Assembly: GCA_016209205.1 (NCBI GenBank) | Contig: JACQWQ010000119.1 | Span: 1-64,000 of the forward strand | Origin: Chloroflexota bacterium | GTDB taxonomy: Bacteria > Chloroflexota > Anaerolineae > UBA4142 > SHND01 | DNA length: 64,000 nt | Direction: 5' to 3' | In this document: one piece after another, positions 17,402 to 25,479 of the stretch | How positions within the stretch are numbered: position 1 is the stretch's first letter | How the letters are laid out: every line of letters starts with the position of its first letter | The notes under the pieces: model-generated | What the model was told of the DNA's origin: nothing | Databases searched by the model: none | What the model saw: the letters and a program-made list of their open reading frames with translations, nothing else | Translations under genes and position numbers: made by a program

Positions 17402-18928
17402 ATGAGCCCCTTTTCTCCGCGCGTCAGTTTCCGGCGCGCCGCGCTTGGCGCCGTTCTCTGGCTGCTCGCAATGTATCTCGCGTGCCCCGCGTACGCCGCG
17501 CCCAATGGCGCGACGTACTATGTCGCCACCGACGGCGCGGATACGAATCCCGGCACGCTCGCGTCGCCGTGGCGCACGCTGCAACACGCGGCAGATTCGC
17601 TCGCGCCGGGCGATACCGTTTATGCGCGCGGCGGCGTGTATCACGAACGCGTACGGATTACGAAATCGGGCACGAGTGCAGACGGTTTCATCACGTTCGC
17701 CGCGTACCCGGGCGAAACGCCGGTGATGGACGGTGCGGGATTCAAAGTGAAAAAAGGGTGGGACCCGCTCGTGCGCCTTCGAGACGCGAGCTATATCAAG
17801 TTCGAGGGATTCGAAATCCGCAATTTCAAAACGCGGCGCATCAATCGCATTCCGATTGGGATTCTCGTGTGGGGCGCGGGCGGATACGTTGAAATTCGCA
17901 ACAATCGCATACACGACATTAAAACGAATTATCAAGGCATGGACGGCGGCGACGCGCACGGCATTGCGGTGTACGGCACACGCGCGCCGCAATCCATCAA
18001 CAATCTCATCATTGACGGCAATGAACTGTATGCGTTGAAACTCGGTTCGTCCGAAGCGCTGGTCGTGAACGGCAACGTCGAACAGTTTCAAATCACGCAC
18101 AACGTCGTCCACGACAACAACAACATCGGGATTGACGCGATTGGTTTTGAAGGCGTCGCGCCGGATGCCGCGTACGATCAAGCGCGCGACGGCGTGATTG
18201 CCGACAACGTCGTGTACAACATTGATTCGTCCAAGAATCCCGCGTACGCGGGCGAACGCAGCGCGGATTGTTTGTACGTGGACGGCGGCACGCGCATCGT
18301 CGTCGAACGCAACCTCGCGCACCACTGCAACATCGGCGTCGAGTTGGCGAGCGAGCATCCGGGCAGGGCGACGAGTTATATTACGCTGCGCAACAATTTT
18401 ATTTATCGCAACAGCGAAGGCGGCATTTTCATTGGCGGCTATGATCGCCAGCGCGGGCGCACCGAGTATTGCAGCATTGTCAACAATACGCTGTTCGACA
18501 ATGACACGCGCGCGCAGGGGAACGGCGAACTGTATCTGCAATTCGACACGCGTTACAACGTCATTCGCAACAACATTTTTTACGCGGGCGCGCAAAATTT
18601 GTTCATCGGCAGTTGGAGCAAAAAAATGACGGGGAACGTCGTCAACAACAATTTGTATTTTACGAATGGCGCGGGGGAATGGCAGTGGAAAAATAGATAT
18701 TACGCCTCGTTCGCCGCATACCAAGCCGCAACGGGCAACGATGCGAATTCGTTCAACAGCGTTGACCCGCTGTTTCAGAGTCTCGTCACGCCCGACTTGC
18801 ATCTGCAAAACAATTCGCCCGCGATTGACGCGGGCGCGAATTTGAGCGAAGCGGGCGCGACAGACATTGACGGGCAACCGCGCGTGCAGGGCGGCGGGAT
18901 TGAGATTGGGGCGGATGAAGTGAAATAA
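17402..18928 (+). CDS. Secreted right-handed parallel beta-helix protein
   Basis: The 508-residue protein has a signal peptide (basic start, hydrophobic stretch, cleavage likely after AYA near residue 33), a DUF1565-like opening (TYYVATDGADTNPGTLASPW) and many degenerate beta-helix coils rich in Asn and Ile (for example VEIRNNRIHDI and YITLRNNFIYRNSEGGIF). The end NNSPAIDAG...DIDGQPR is the closing module seen in many pectate-lyase-like cell-surface proteins. It is probably a polysaccharide-binding or -cleaving secreted protein. No catalytic lyase residues could be assigned with confidence. Confidence 0.8.
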   Translation: MSPFSPRVSFRRAALGAVLWLLAMYLACPAYAAPNGATYYVATDGADTNPGTLASPWRTLQHAADSLAPGDTVYARGGVYHERVRITKSGTSADGFITFAAYPGETPVMDGAGFKVKKGWDPLVRLRDASYIKFEGFEIRNFKTRRINRIPIGILVWGAGGYVEIRNNRIHDIKTNYQGMDGGDAHGIAVYGTRAPQSINNLIIDGNELYALKLGSSEALVVNGNVEQFQITHNVVHDNNNIGIDAIGFEGVAPDAAYDQARDGVIADNVVYNIDSSKNPAYAGERSADCLYVDGGTRIVVERNLAHHCNIGVELASEHPGRATSYITLRNNFIYRNSEGGIFIGGYDRQRGRTEYCSIVNNTLFDNDTRAQGNGELYLQFDTRYNVIRNNIFYAGAQNLFIGSWSKKMTGNVVNNNLYFTNGAGEWQWKNRYYASFAAYQAATGNDANSFNSVDPLFQSLVTPDLHLQNNSPAIDAGANLSEAGATDIDGQPRVQGGGIEIGADEVK

Positions 18929-18929
18929 A

Positions 18930-18970
18930 CCCCTCACCCCCAACCCCTCTCCCAACGGGCGAGGGGAGAG
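18930..18970. repeat. Dispersed CCCCTCACCCCCAACCCC hairpin repeat, copy 2
   Basis: The element starts two bases after the beta-helix stop codon. The CCCCTCTCCC part pairs with the following GCGAGGGGAGAG. It is in the same family as 16638-16676 and 60506-60543. Confidence 0.75.
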
Positions 18971-19024
18971 CGTAGTGACGAATTGATTCGTCTGGTTTTT
19001 GTTTGGAGCAGAGCAGTTCACACA

Positions 19025-19030
19025 TATAAT
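19025..19030 (+). promoter_or_regulatory. Possible -10 box of the response regulator gene
   Basis: A perfect TATAAT lies 54 bp before the start codon; a TTTGGA 17 bases upstream is only a weak -35 match. Confidence 0.35.
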
Positions 19031-19083
19031 GGCGCAAAACTGGATTCTGAATCGCTCGTTCGCTTGAAAGGAGAACTGCATAG

Positions 19084-19771
19084 ATGAAGGAATGGGTTCG
19101 GGTCTTGGTCGTGGACGATTGTGCCCTGCTCTATGATGGAATCCGACGTGTGCTCGCGCACAGCGGGAGGGGGGGGGTACAAAATTATTGGCGAGACAAA
19201 CGCCGGCGCAACCGCGCTGGCGCTGATGGAACGCGAACAGCCAGAGGTTGTTTTGTTGGATTGTCGTTTACCAGATCTTTCCGGCAGAGAAATTGCGGCG
19301 CTGGCGCAAGCACACGGTTATACATCACGCCTCATCGCCTATTCCGCGCGCGAGGAATACGATGACGTGATGGGAATGCTGGAGCACGGTGTGGTGGGCT
19401 ATATCGTCAAAGACGAGTCCCCGGAAAATCTGCGGCAAGCCATCGCCACCGTCGCGCGCGGCGGGACGTGGTTCAGCCAACGTATCGCAAAAAAATTGGC
19501 GGAATGGGCGCAAGCGGCGCCAGTACAAACGCGCGGTCTCACCAATGCGGAAAAAATTGTGCTGCGTTATATGGCGGCGGGAAAATCTGACCGCGAGATT
19601 GCGGCGGACTTGCGGATTACTCCGCGCACGGTGCGTTTTCACCGGCAGAACATCTCGGACAAATTGCACCTGACGCGCCGCGAACAAATCATGTTGTGGG
19701 CGTTGGAGCATGGATACGGCAAGCAAACAGCGAGCGTGACGCCGGGATCCAATTTTGCGAAACAAAAATAG
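19084..19771 (+). pseudogene. NarL/FixJ-type response regulator, frameshifted at a G9 tract
   Basis: Joined across one frameshift, the sequence encodes a normal response regulator of about 228 residues: receiver domain with VLVVDDCALLYDGIRRVLA, phospho-acceptor Asp in VVLLDCRLPDLSG, then a LuxR-type helix-turn-helix (IVLRYMAAGKSDREIAADL, TPRTVRFHRQNI). The shift falls in a run of nine G at 19169-19177; eight G would restore a single frame. AAAGGAGA precedes the ATG at 19084, and the second frame alone has no sensible start. It is either a sequencing or assembly error, a phase-variable gene in the off state, or a new pseudogene. No partner kinase is adjacent. Confidence 0.8.
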
Positions 19772-19779
19772 CGTTGCCG

Positions 19780-19829
19780 AAAACGGCAGCTTGGAACTGT
19801 CAAAAGTGGCAGTCCCAAGCTGCCGTTTT
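19780..19829 (+). terminator. Rho-independent terminator after the response regulator
   Basis: AAAACGGCAGCTTGG (19780-19794) pairs perfectly with 19815-19829, and the right arm runs into TTTTT. Confidence 0.9.
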
Positions 19830-19914
19830 TGACAGTGACAAACGGGGAGGAGGTGTGATATAGGGAGATGCCATCGCGCGGGACGCGAGGAGTATCTCAA
19901 CATGGAGGCATGCA

Positions 19915-20715
19915 ATGAAGTGGTTTAAATTCTTGGCAGTGTTAGCAGTAGCAGTGGTGGCAGTGAGTGTCTCGCCAAATGCAGCGGAAGCGGATGACCC
20001 CATCCTGAATGGAGGTGGCAGAGACCCGAACCACGTTTACTCGGCGCAAGAATTAAAAGCGAGCGCCGCGAAAAAAGCCATGGCGAAACGTTACTTCCAC
20101 GAGCAGAGGGCTAAACTTTCTCCAGATGAAACAGAAGTCACCAACATTCTGTTTGTCCCCGAAACGGACGCGTTCAAAGAAAAAAATGACGATGCCCATC
20201 GGAACTACTGTGGTCCAGCGGCGACCAAGATCATCTTGTATACATGGGTGCAGAACAGCATTCCCCTGCCCACCATGAATGAAATTGGCGCAGCGGAGCT
20301 GGTTGACCAAGAGATTCCGGGAGTGAAAAACTGGCGTATTCGGGATTACCTCAATAATTGGCTGGCTGAACATGTGAACCCATACAATTGGGATTACGTA
20401 GAGTCCATAAACTCCACCAGAGGCGATTTGAAGAGCTTTATTCGATGGGATATTGACGCACAACGAGGGCTGGAGAGCGCGTTGTGGACTGGAGGCATGC
20501 CAGGTTGGCCAGCAGGTAAAGATGTGCGGCATATTCTTGCCATCCGTGGATATGCCACGAGCGCCAAGCGCTTTACGGTGCATTATATTGAGACTGGTCA
20601 AAAGGCGCAGGGGTATACCGGTCCTAACAATACTTTCTATCAGCAGTTACCTATGGCGGATTTCTACAATGCTGTGAATGCACATTCAGGAAGCAACAAC
20701 TCCCAAGTTTGGTAA
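19915..20715 (+). CDS. Exported C39-like cysteine peptidase
   Basis: The 266-residue protein has a signal peptide (cleavage likely after AEA near residue 26) and a papain-like C39 domain with the catalytic Cys in NYCGPAATKIIL (C99) and a catalytic His in DVRHILAIRGY (H206). Between signal peptide and domain lies the segment LNGGGRDPNHVYSAQEL, closely matched by the next gene. It is more AT-rich than the surrounding genes. C39-like enzymes cleave peptides, often after double-Gly sites. The target is unknown; the neighbouring exported beta-propeller is the natural candidate partner. Confidence 0.8.
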   Translation: MKWFKFLAVLAVAVVAVSVSPNAAEADDPILNGGGRDPNHVYSAQELKASAAKKAMAKRYFHEQRAKLSPDETEVTNILFVPETDAFKEKNDDAHRNYCGPAATKIILYTWVQNSIPLPTMNEIGAAELVDQEIPGVKNWRIRDYLNNWLAEHVNPYNWDYVESINSTRGDLKSFIRWDIDAQRGLESALWTGGMPGWPAGKDVRHILAIRGYATSAKRFTVHYIETGQKAQGYTGPNNTFYQQLPMADFYNAVNAHSGSNNSQVW

Positions 20716-20746
20716 AACTTTGATACGCATCCAAGTCAAGTTCTGA

Positions 20747-20790
20747 GCCGAGTGCTCAATAAGCTGTTACCAGCCGCTTGAGTACTCGGC
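20747..20790. repeat. Inverted repeat between the peptidase and propeller genes
   Basis: GCCGAGTGCTCAA (20747-20759) pairs with 20778-20790 with one mismatch. No T-run follows. It may attenuate read-through or protect the upstream mRNA. Confidence 0.55.
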
Positions 20791-20812
20791 ATTCCAAGAG
20801 CCAAGTGCAATC

Positions 20813-22174
20813 ATGCGAAAATTCCACCAATCTTATTACTACCACTATTTTGGGTTAAGTTCATTTTTCGCTGTTCTAGCATTGCTGGCGAGTTGTGCGA
20901 GTGCAAACACACCCGTTCTGAACGGAGGTGGGAGAGATCCGAACTATGTTCCCTCGCCAAAAGAATTGACGGCTGTCGCGCGCAAAGAAGAGATGGCAAA
21001 GCATTATATGGAAACTCGCCAAGCGGAGGACTCGAGTCAATTGCCTTCCCCTTCAGCGCCTCCTGCAGCTTCTCCTTCCCGCAATGCTCACGTGCTCGGC
21101 GCAGAACCAACCGTATTCGTCACCTCTACCCCGCCACCGGGTTCGCCTCCGATCCCGACGGCTCCAAGTTTACAGGTAATCACCGCTACAAGCCAAGTGC
21201 ATTCCATTCAAATCACAGAGGATTATGTCGCCAAGTTTGCACTAGATCAATCGTACATTTATTGGACCGGTGGACCCGATGCCGGGCTATATCGTTTTCC
21301 CATCAACGGCGGGGAGAACGAGCTGTTGGCGAGTTCACAATTCAATGAACACAGCGACGGCTATCTCTTTAGCGAATGGCTAGTGCGTACAGGCGATTGG
21401 TTGATTTTCATGGATACACGCCAGAATGACACGGGCATTTGGGCGCTCCATGCGTTGAACGTCAAGACCAAACAAGACAAGATCGTGATGCAAGAGAACG
21501 GCATAGGCGCGACCTGGTCGCCTCTGCCGTTTTACTCCGCGCAAGGTGATTGGCTCGCCTGGTCGCGCCTCGAACTGGGCAACCCCGCCGCTTGCGACCA
21601 GAGCATCCTCGGCATGACCAACCTCGCCACCGGGGAACAACGCGAGTTGGACCGCGTCTGCACAGCCGACCATTACATGTGGATTGTCCCACTAATTTCG
21701 GAAAACCATCTGATCGTGGAGCAGGATTTGCCCGATAACCAAGGGCGCAAGAACAACATCTATCTCTGGGATTGGACGACGGGCGAGCGCACGGCGCTGA
21801 CCACCAATGGCTACAGCAACATGCCCGCCGCGTCGGGCAAATGGGTCGTCTGGAAAGAGGCGCCGCGTTTCAACGAAAGCCGAAATGATGTTATCTACGA
21901 TCTCACCACCGGGCTGCGCCAATCTTTGCGAGTGCCCAAGGGTTGTTCATCAGATCCAAGGGTTAGCGGTCACTGGCTATTTACACAACCGTGCGGGAGC
22001 AGTTTTTCTGCTTACGACTTGGAACACCAGCAAATGGTCAATATCGTTCAGCTGCCCAAGGGTGAAAAAATTGACGCGGTTGGTCTGTCGGATCAATGGG
22101 CGGTTTGGGCTGTTGCGCGCGATAAATCCAAGACCGAGATTTCAACCGAGGTGCAATGGCGCAGGTTGCCGTAG
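20813..22174 (+). CDS. Exported lipoprotein with TolB-like beta-propeller
   Basis: The 453-residue protein has a signal peptide with lipobox LASC, the segment LNGGGRDPNYVPSPKEL shared with the preceding peptidase, a Pro/Ser/Thr-rich linker (about 75-130), and then repeated beta-propeller blades with TolB-like phrasing (YIYWTGGPDAGLYRFPINGG, IWALHALNVKTKQDKIV, NNIYLWDWTTGERTALTT, GKWVVWKE). Such propellers bind proteins or peptidoglycan-linked partners at the cell surface. The shared N-terminal segment suggests that both proteins use the same localisation or processing step. Confidence 0.75.
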   Translation: MRKFHQSYYYHYFGLSSFFAVLALLASCASANTPVLNGGGRDPNYVPSPKELTAVARKEEMAKHYMETRQAEDSSQLPSPSAPPAASPSRNAHVLGAEPTVFVTSTPPPGSPPIPTAPSLQVITATSQVHSIQITEDYVAKFALDQSYIYWTGGPDAGLYRFPINGGENELLASSQFNEHSDGYLFSEWLVRTGDWLIFMDTRQNDTGIWALHALNVKTKQDKIVMQENGIGATWSPLPFYSAQGDWLAWSRLELGNPAACDQSILGMTNLATGEQRELDRVCTADHYMWIVPLISENHLIVEQDLPDNQGRKNNIYLWDWTTGERTALTTNGYSNMPAASGKWVVWKEAPRFNESRNDVIYDLTTGLRQSLRVPKGCSSDPRVSGHWLFTQPCGSSFSAYDLEHQQMVNIVQLPKGEKIDAVGLSDQWAVWAVARDKSKTEISTEVQWRRLP

Positions 22175-22217
22175 CGCTGCGAGGAATTCAAAGGCAAGCG
22201 GACAGGGGCTCGCAGAT

Positions 22218-22253
22218 AAAGAAACCGCGTCTCGAGTGAGACGCGGTTTCTTT
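22218..22253 (+). terminator. Rho-independent terminator after the propeller gene
   Basis: AAAGAAACCGCGTCTC (22218-22233) pairs perfectly with 22238-22253 and ends in CTTTCTTT. It lies between convergent genes and may serve both strands. Confidence 0.88.
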
Positions 22254-22311
22254 CTTTCGCCTCTGTTCCTTCTTTTGCCGTGTGATTCCATCCCTCGGCG
22301 CGCGGCGCATC

Positions 22312-22977
22312 TCACACCCCCAGTGCCGCATTCAACCAGTCATTGAGCGGCTGGAGCGCGCGAAATGTTTGCACGACGCGTTTGGAAAAACCCGGCGCGA
22401 CGATTTCTTGGTCGGTCAGGGAAACCGTTGCCGTGAAATGTTTCTGGCGCAGTAAATCGAGCGCGGGATGGTCTGGCGCAAAACCTTTCGGCGCGGTCTT
22501 GAGCATTTCCTCGTCGTCCAAACCGCCGAACGTTTTTTTGAACGCGGCGTTTTTTAGAATGCGCCGCAGCGCCGCCGCGTCCGCGTCAATGGCGCGGCGA
22601 ATTTTCAGCAAGCGTTCCGCATCGGGTATGTAGATGCCGCCCGCGATAAAACTCGCGCCGGGCTGAAAATGCAGATAATACGCGCCGCGCGGGCTTTTGC
22701 GTCCCCCACGCGAAATCACCGCCGACATGTTGATTTTGTACGGCGACTTGTCGGGCGAAAAACGTACATCGCGGTTGATGCGAAACATGCAGTCGCGCGG
22801 CTGAACCCCACCCAAATCTTCGTAGCGGTTGAATTTGAGAATCAATTCTTCCACCAACAATTCAAACGCCGCGCGTGCCCGGTCATAGTCCGCGCGGTGC
22901 GCGTGAAACCAATCCAGATTATTGTTCGCCGCCAACGCTTTCAAAAACTCGAGTGTGACATCGAGTCGCGGTTCCAT
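22312..22977 (-). CDS. DUF2461 family protein
   Basis: The 221-residue protein matches DUF2461: TLEFLKALAANNNLDWFHAHRADYDRA near the start, then FRINRDVRFSPDKSPYK and YYLHFQPG. A GGAGGAGA Shine-Dalgarno sequence 7-8 bases before the ATG at 22977 fixes the start; longer upstream frames run into repeats. The family is widespread and of unknown function. It stands alone between convergent and divergent neighbours. Confidence 0.88.
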   Translation of the reverse strand: MEPRLDVTLEFLKALAANNNLDWFHAHRADYDRARAAFELLVEELILKFNRYEDLGGVQPRDCMFRINRDVRFSPDKSPYKINMSAVISRGGRKSPRGAYYLHFQPGASFIAGGIYIPDAERLLKIRRAIDADAAALRRILKNAAFKKTFGGLDDEEMLKTAPKGFAPDHPALDLLRQKHFTATVSLTDQEIVAPGFSKRVVQTFRALQPLNDWLNAALGV

Positions 22978-22985
22978 TTTCGATT

Positions 22986-23095
22986 CTCCTCCGTAGTAAC
23001 GTGCGATGTAGGCGATGTGCGATGTAGGCGATAGAATACATCGCACATCGCCTCATTCGTTTCGGGCTATAGGAACGATTGAAATCGTCACTACG
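22986..23095. repeat. CGTAGTAACG / GCGATGTAG repeat element
   Basis: Outer words CGTAGTAACG and CGTCACTACG face each other, with GCGATGTAGGCGATGTGCGATGT and its complement inside. The AACGATTGAAATCGT word at 23074-23088 recurs at 31078-31093. Confidence 0.65.
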
Positions 23096-23196
23096 CGGCT
23101 TCAAGCGCGGGTGTGGTTAGGGTGAGTCCCACCGTGCGGGCATTATATGGGTAACTCGGGTGTGCGTCACGTTTTGGGGTTGTGGTTACAAGCCTA

Positions 23197-23276
23197 CTGC
23201 TCGCGTGGATTTGTAATCCACGTTCGACATGCTGGATTACTCGGATGCAGTTCATCCGCCAATCCAGCGCGAGCAG
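23197..23276. repeat. Three-way-junction-like palindromic element
   Basis: CTGCTCGCG (23197-23205) pairs with 23268-23276. Inside, GTGGATT-3-AATCCAC (23205-23221) forms one hairpin, and CTGGATT (23232-23238) pairs with 23261-23267, enclosing CGGATG-5-CATCCG (23242-23258). All stems are perfect. The element lies about 75 bp before nagA. It could be a REP-like element or a structured leader RNA. Confidence 0.65.
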
Positions 23277-23348
23277 CACCTTACTCAAAATTACGACGCA
23301 CACCCGAGCAATTCAAGCTGCTTGACAAGCGCGTGTGGCTGTGGCACC

Positions 23349-24536
23349 ATGTCTGCCAATTCCACATTTATGCCAGTCCCCATGTATTTATCCGCCGCGC
23401 GTCTGGTGACACCCGCTGTCGAAATGCAAGACACCGCGCTGTGCATTCAAGGCGCGCGCATTGCCGCCGTGACCCCCCCCCATCCCCCCCCTGATGCGCA
23501 CGTCGTCGACGCGTCGAATTTCATCGTTGTTCCCGGATTCATTGATCTGCAATTGAACGGCGGCTGCGGTTTTGATTTCACCGCCGACCCGACGACGCTT
23601 TGGCGCGTCGCGCAGGAACTGCCGCGTTACGGCGTCACCGCGTTTTTGCCGACGATCATCACCGCGCCGTACGAAACCATTCGCGCCGCGCAAGCCGTTC
23701 TCCGCGCGGGCGCGCCGGAAAATTTTCGCGGGGCGACGCCGCTCGGGCTGCACCTCGAAGGACCCTTTTTGAATCCGGCAAAACGCGGCGCGCACAATCC
23801 CGCGTACATGCGCCTGCCCACCGTGAACGCGGCGCGCGAGTGGTCGCGTGAAAATTACGTGCGGCTCGTCACGCTCGCGCCCGAACTAAAAGGCGCGCCG
23901 CAGCTCATTCGCGCGTTGTGTGAACAAAACATTGTCGTGAGCGCGGGGCATTCGATGGCGACATTTGACCAAGCGCGGCGCGGTTTCGACGCGGGCATTA
24001 CCTACGGCACACACCTTTTCAACGCGATGCCGCAAATGGATCACCGCGCGCCGGGCCTCGCCATCGCGTTGTTGAACGATTCCCGTGTCACCGTTGGAAT
24101 CATTCCCGACGGCATCCACGTGCATCCCGCGCTCGTCGCGCTGGCGTTGAAACAAAAAGCGCCGCAGCAGTTGAGCGTGGTGACGGACGCGATGGCTGCA
24201 CTCGGCATGGCGCCCGGCGAATATCTGCTCGGGGATTTTCGCGTCACCGTGAATGAAAACTCGGCGCGTCTCGCCGACGGACGTTTGGCGGGGAGCATCT
24301 TGAGCATGGATCAGGCATTGCGGAACATGCTCGCGTTTACAAATTGCTCGCTGCGCGATGCTTTGGCAACCATGACGACGACGCCTGCACGTGTCTTGCA
24401 TTTGGAAAACGAACGCGGGGAAATTGCGCCGGGCTATTTTGCCGATTTGGTTTTATTGACCCAAGATTTGCGCGTCGCGGCGACGATGGTCGCGGGGCAA
24501 TGGGCGTGGCATGATCGCGGGGTCATTGCGCTATGA
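23349..24536 (+). CDS. nagA: N-acetylglucosamine-6-phosphate deacetylase
   Basis: NagA hydrolyses GlcNAc-6-P to GlcN-6-P and acetate. The family motifs are GFIDLQLNGGCGFDF, HLEGPF, AGHSMAT, THLFNAM and the catalytic TDAMAA. From 23349 the length is 395 residues, normal for the family; ATGs at 23370 and 23382 are alternatives, and none has a strong Shine-Dalgarno sequence. The frame upstream of 23349 runs through the palindromic element and is not real. Two C-runs (C9 at 23473, C8 at 23484) encode a Pro-rich turn. The stop codon overlaps the ROK kinase start by four bases (ATGA), so the two are co-translated. Confidence 0.93.
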   Translation: MSANSTFMPVPMYLSAARLVTPAVEMQDTALCIQGARIAAVTPPHPPPDAHVVDASNFIVVPGFIDLQLNGGCGFDFTADPTTLWRVAQELPRYGVTAFLPTIITAPYETIRAAQAVLRAGAPENFRGATPLGLHLEGPFLNPAKRGAHNPAYMRLPTVNAAREWSRENYVRLVTLAPELKGAPQLIRALCEQNIVVSAGHSMATFDQARRGFDAGITYGTHLFNAMPQMDHRAPGLAIALLNDSRVTVGIIPDGIHVHPALVALALKQKAPQQLSVVTDAMAALGMAPGEYLLGDFRVTVNENSARLADGRLAGSILSMDQALRNMLAFTNCSLRDALATMTTTPARVLHLENERGEIAPGYFADLVLLTQDLRVAATMVAGQWAWHDRGVIAL

Positions 24537-25474
24537 GCGACGCGTTGGCGATTGGCGTGGATGTGGGCGCGACGAAAATCGCGTCGGCGTTGGTCGCGCG
24601 CGACGGCAGCGTTCTCGCCGCGCGGCAAACGGAAACGCGCGTGCGCGACGGCGGGGACGCGCTGTTTGCGCGCATTGCCGCACAAGTGAATGCCCTCGCT
24701 TCGCAAGCGAATGCGCCTCTCGCGGGCGTCGGCGTCGGCGCGCCGGGCTGGGTGAATCCCGCACAAGGCGTCGTCTTGAACGCCGTGAACATGAATTGGG
24801 AAAACGTCGCGCTGGCGCAAGCAATTCAGACGCGGCTTGCCGTTGCAACGTCCGTGTACGTTCAAAACGATGTCAAAGCGGCGGCGCTCGGCGAATGGTT
24901 GTTTGGCGCGGCGCGCGGCGCGCGCGATTTTTTTCTGCTCACCATCGGTTCGGGCTTGGGCAGCGCGGCAATGGCGAACGGCGCACTGCTTGACGGCGCG
25001 CAGTTTCTCGCGTCCGAGTTGGGCCATTTGGCGATTGATCCGCACGGACGCCTGTGCAATTGCGGACATTCCGGCTGCGCGGAAACGGTTTTATCGGGAC
25101 GCGGCTTGATCGCAGAAACGCGCGCGGCGTTGGCGCGGGGGATTGCTTCACAGCTGCGCGATGCCGCTGCTTTGACCACGCACGAAATTATCGCGGCGGC
25201 ATTGCAGGACGACGCTGCCGCGTGCGCCGCGCTCCAAGTCATGGGCGAATGGTTGGGCATCGTGATTGCATCGGGCGTCGCGTGGTTGAATCCGGCGCGC
25301 GTGATTCTCGGCGGCGGCTTGGGCATTGCGGCGTACGACGTGTTGATGCCCATCGCGCAGCCAGAGGTCATGCGTCGCGTTTTGCCCGGCAGTGACCGTG
25401 ATTTGATGTACGCGCGGGTCCAAGTCACGTCGAGTGCGGTCGGCGCGGCGGCGCTCGCATTTCTGGCGGAGTAA
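24533..25474 (+). CDS. ROK-family sugar kinase, probably amino-sugar kinase
   Basis: The 313-residue protein begins with the ATP-binding motif GVDVGATKIASAL and has the ROK zinc motif CNCGHSGCAE from residue 175. ROK members include GlcNAc kinase NagK and glucokinase. Overlap with nagA makes GlcNAc the most likely substrate, giving the GlcNAc-6-P that NagA uses; MurNAc cannot be ruled out. There is no DNA-binding domain, so this is a kinase and not a repressor. Confidence 0.88.
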   Translation: MSDALAIGVDVGATKIASALVARDGSVLAARQTETRVRDGGDALFARIAAQVNALASQANAPLAGVGVGAPGWVNPAQGVVLNAVNMNWENVALAQAIQTRLAVATSVYVQNDVKAAALGEWLFGAARGARDFFLLTIGSGLGSAAMANGALLDGAQFLASELGHLAIDPHGRLCNCGHSGCAETVLSGRGLIAETRAALARGIASQLRDAAALTTHEIIAAALQDDAAACAALQVMGEWLGIVIASGVAWLNPARVILGGGLGIAAYDVLMPIAQPEVMRRVLPGSDRDLMYARVQVTSSAVGAAALAFLAE

Positions 25475-25479
25475 CACAC

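Noticed and set aside
17357-19081. A 574-codon minus-strand frame opposite the beta-helix gene
   Set aside because: The translation is low-complexity in V, A and R, while the plus strand has a signal peptide and beta-helix repeats.
23197-23276. A tRNA or tRNA-like gene suggested by the cloverleaf-like folding
   Set aside because: There is no T-loop GTTCGA in position, no anticodon arm and no 7-bp acceptor stem with a discriminator base; stems are self-palindromic.
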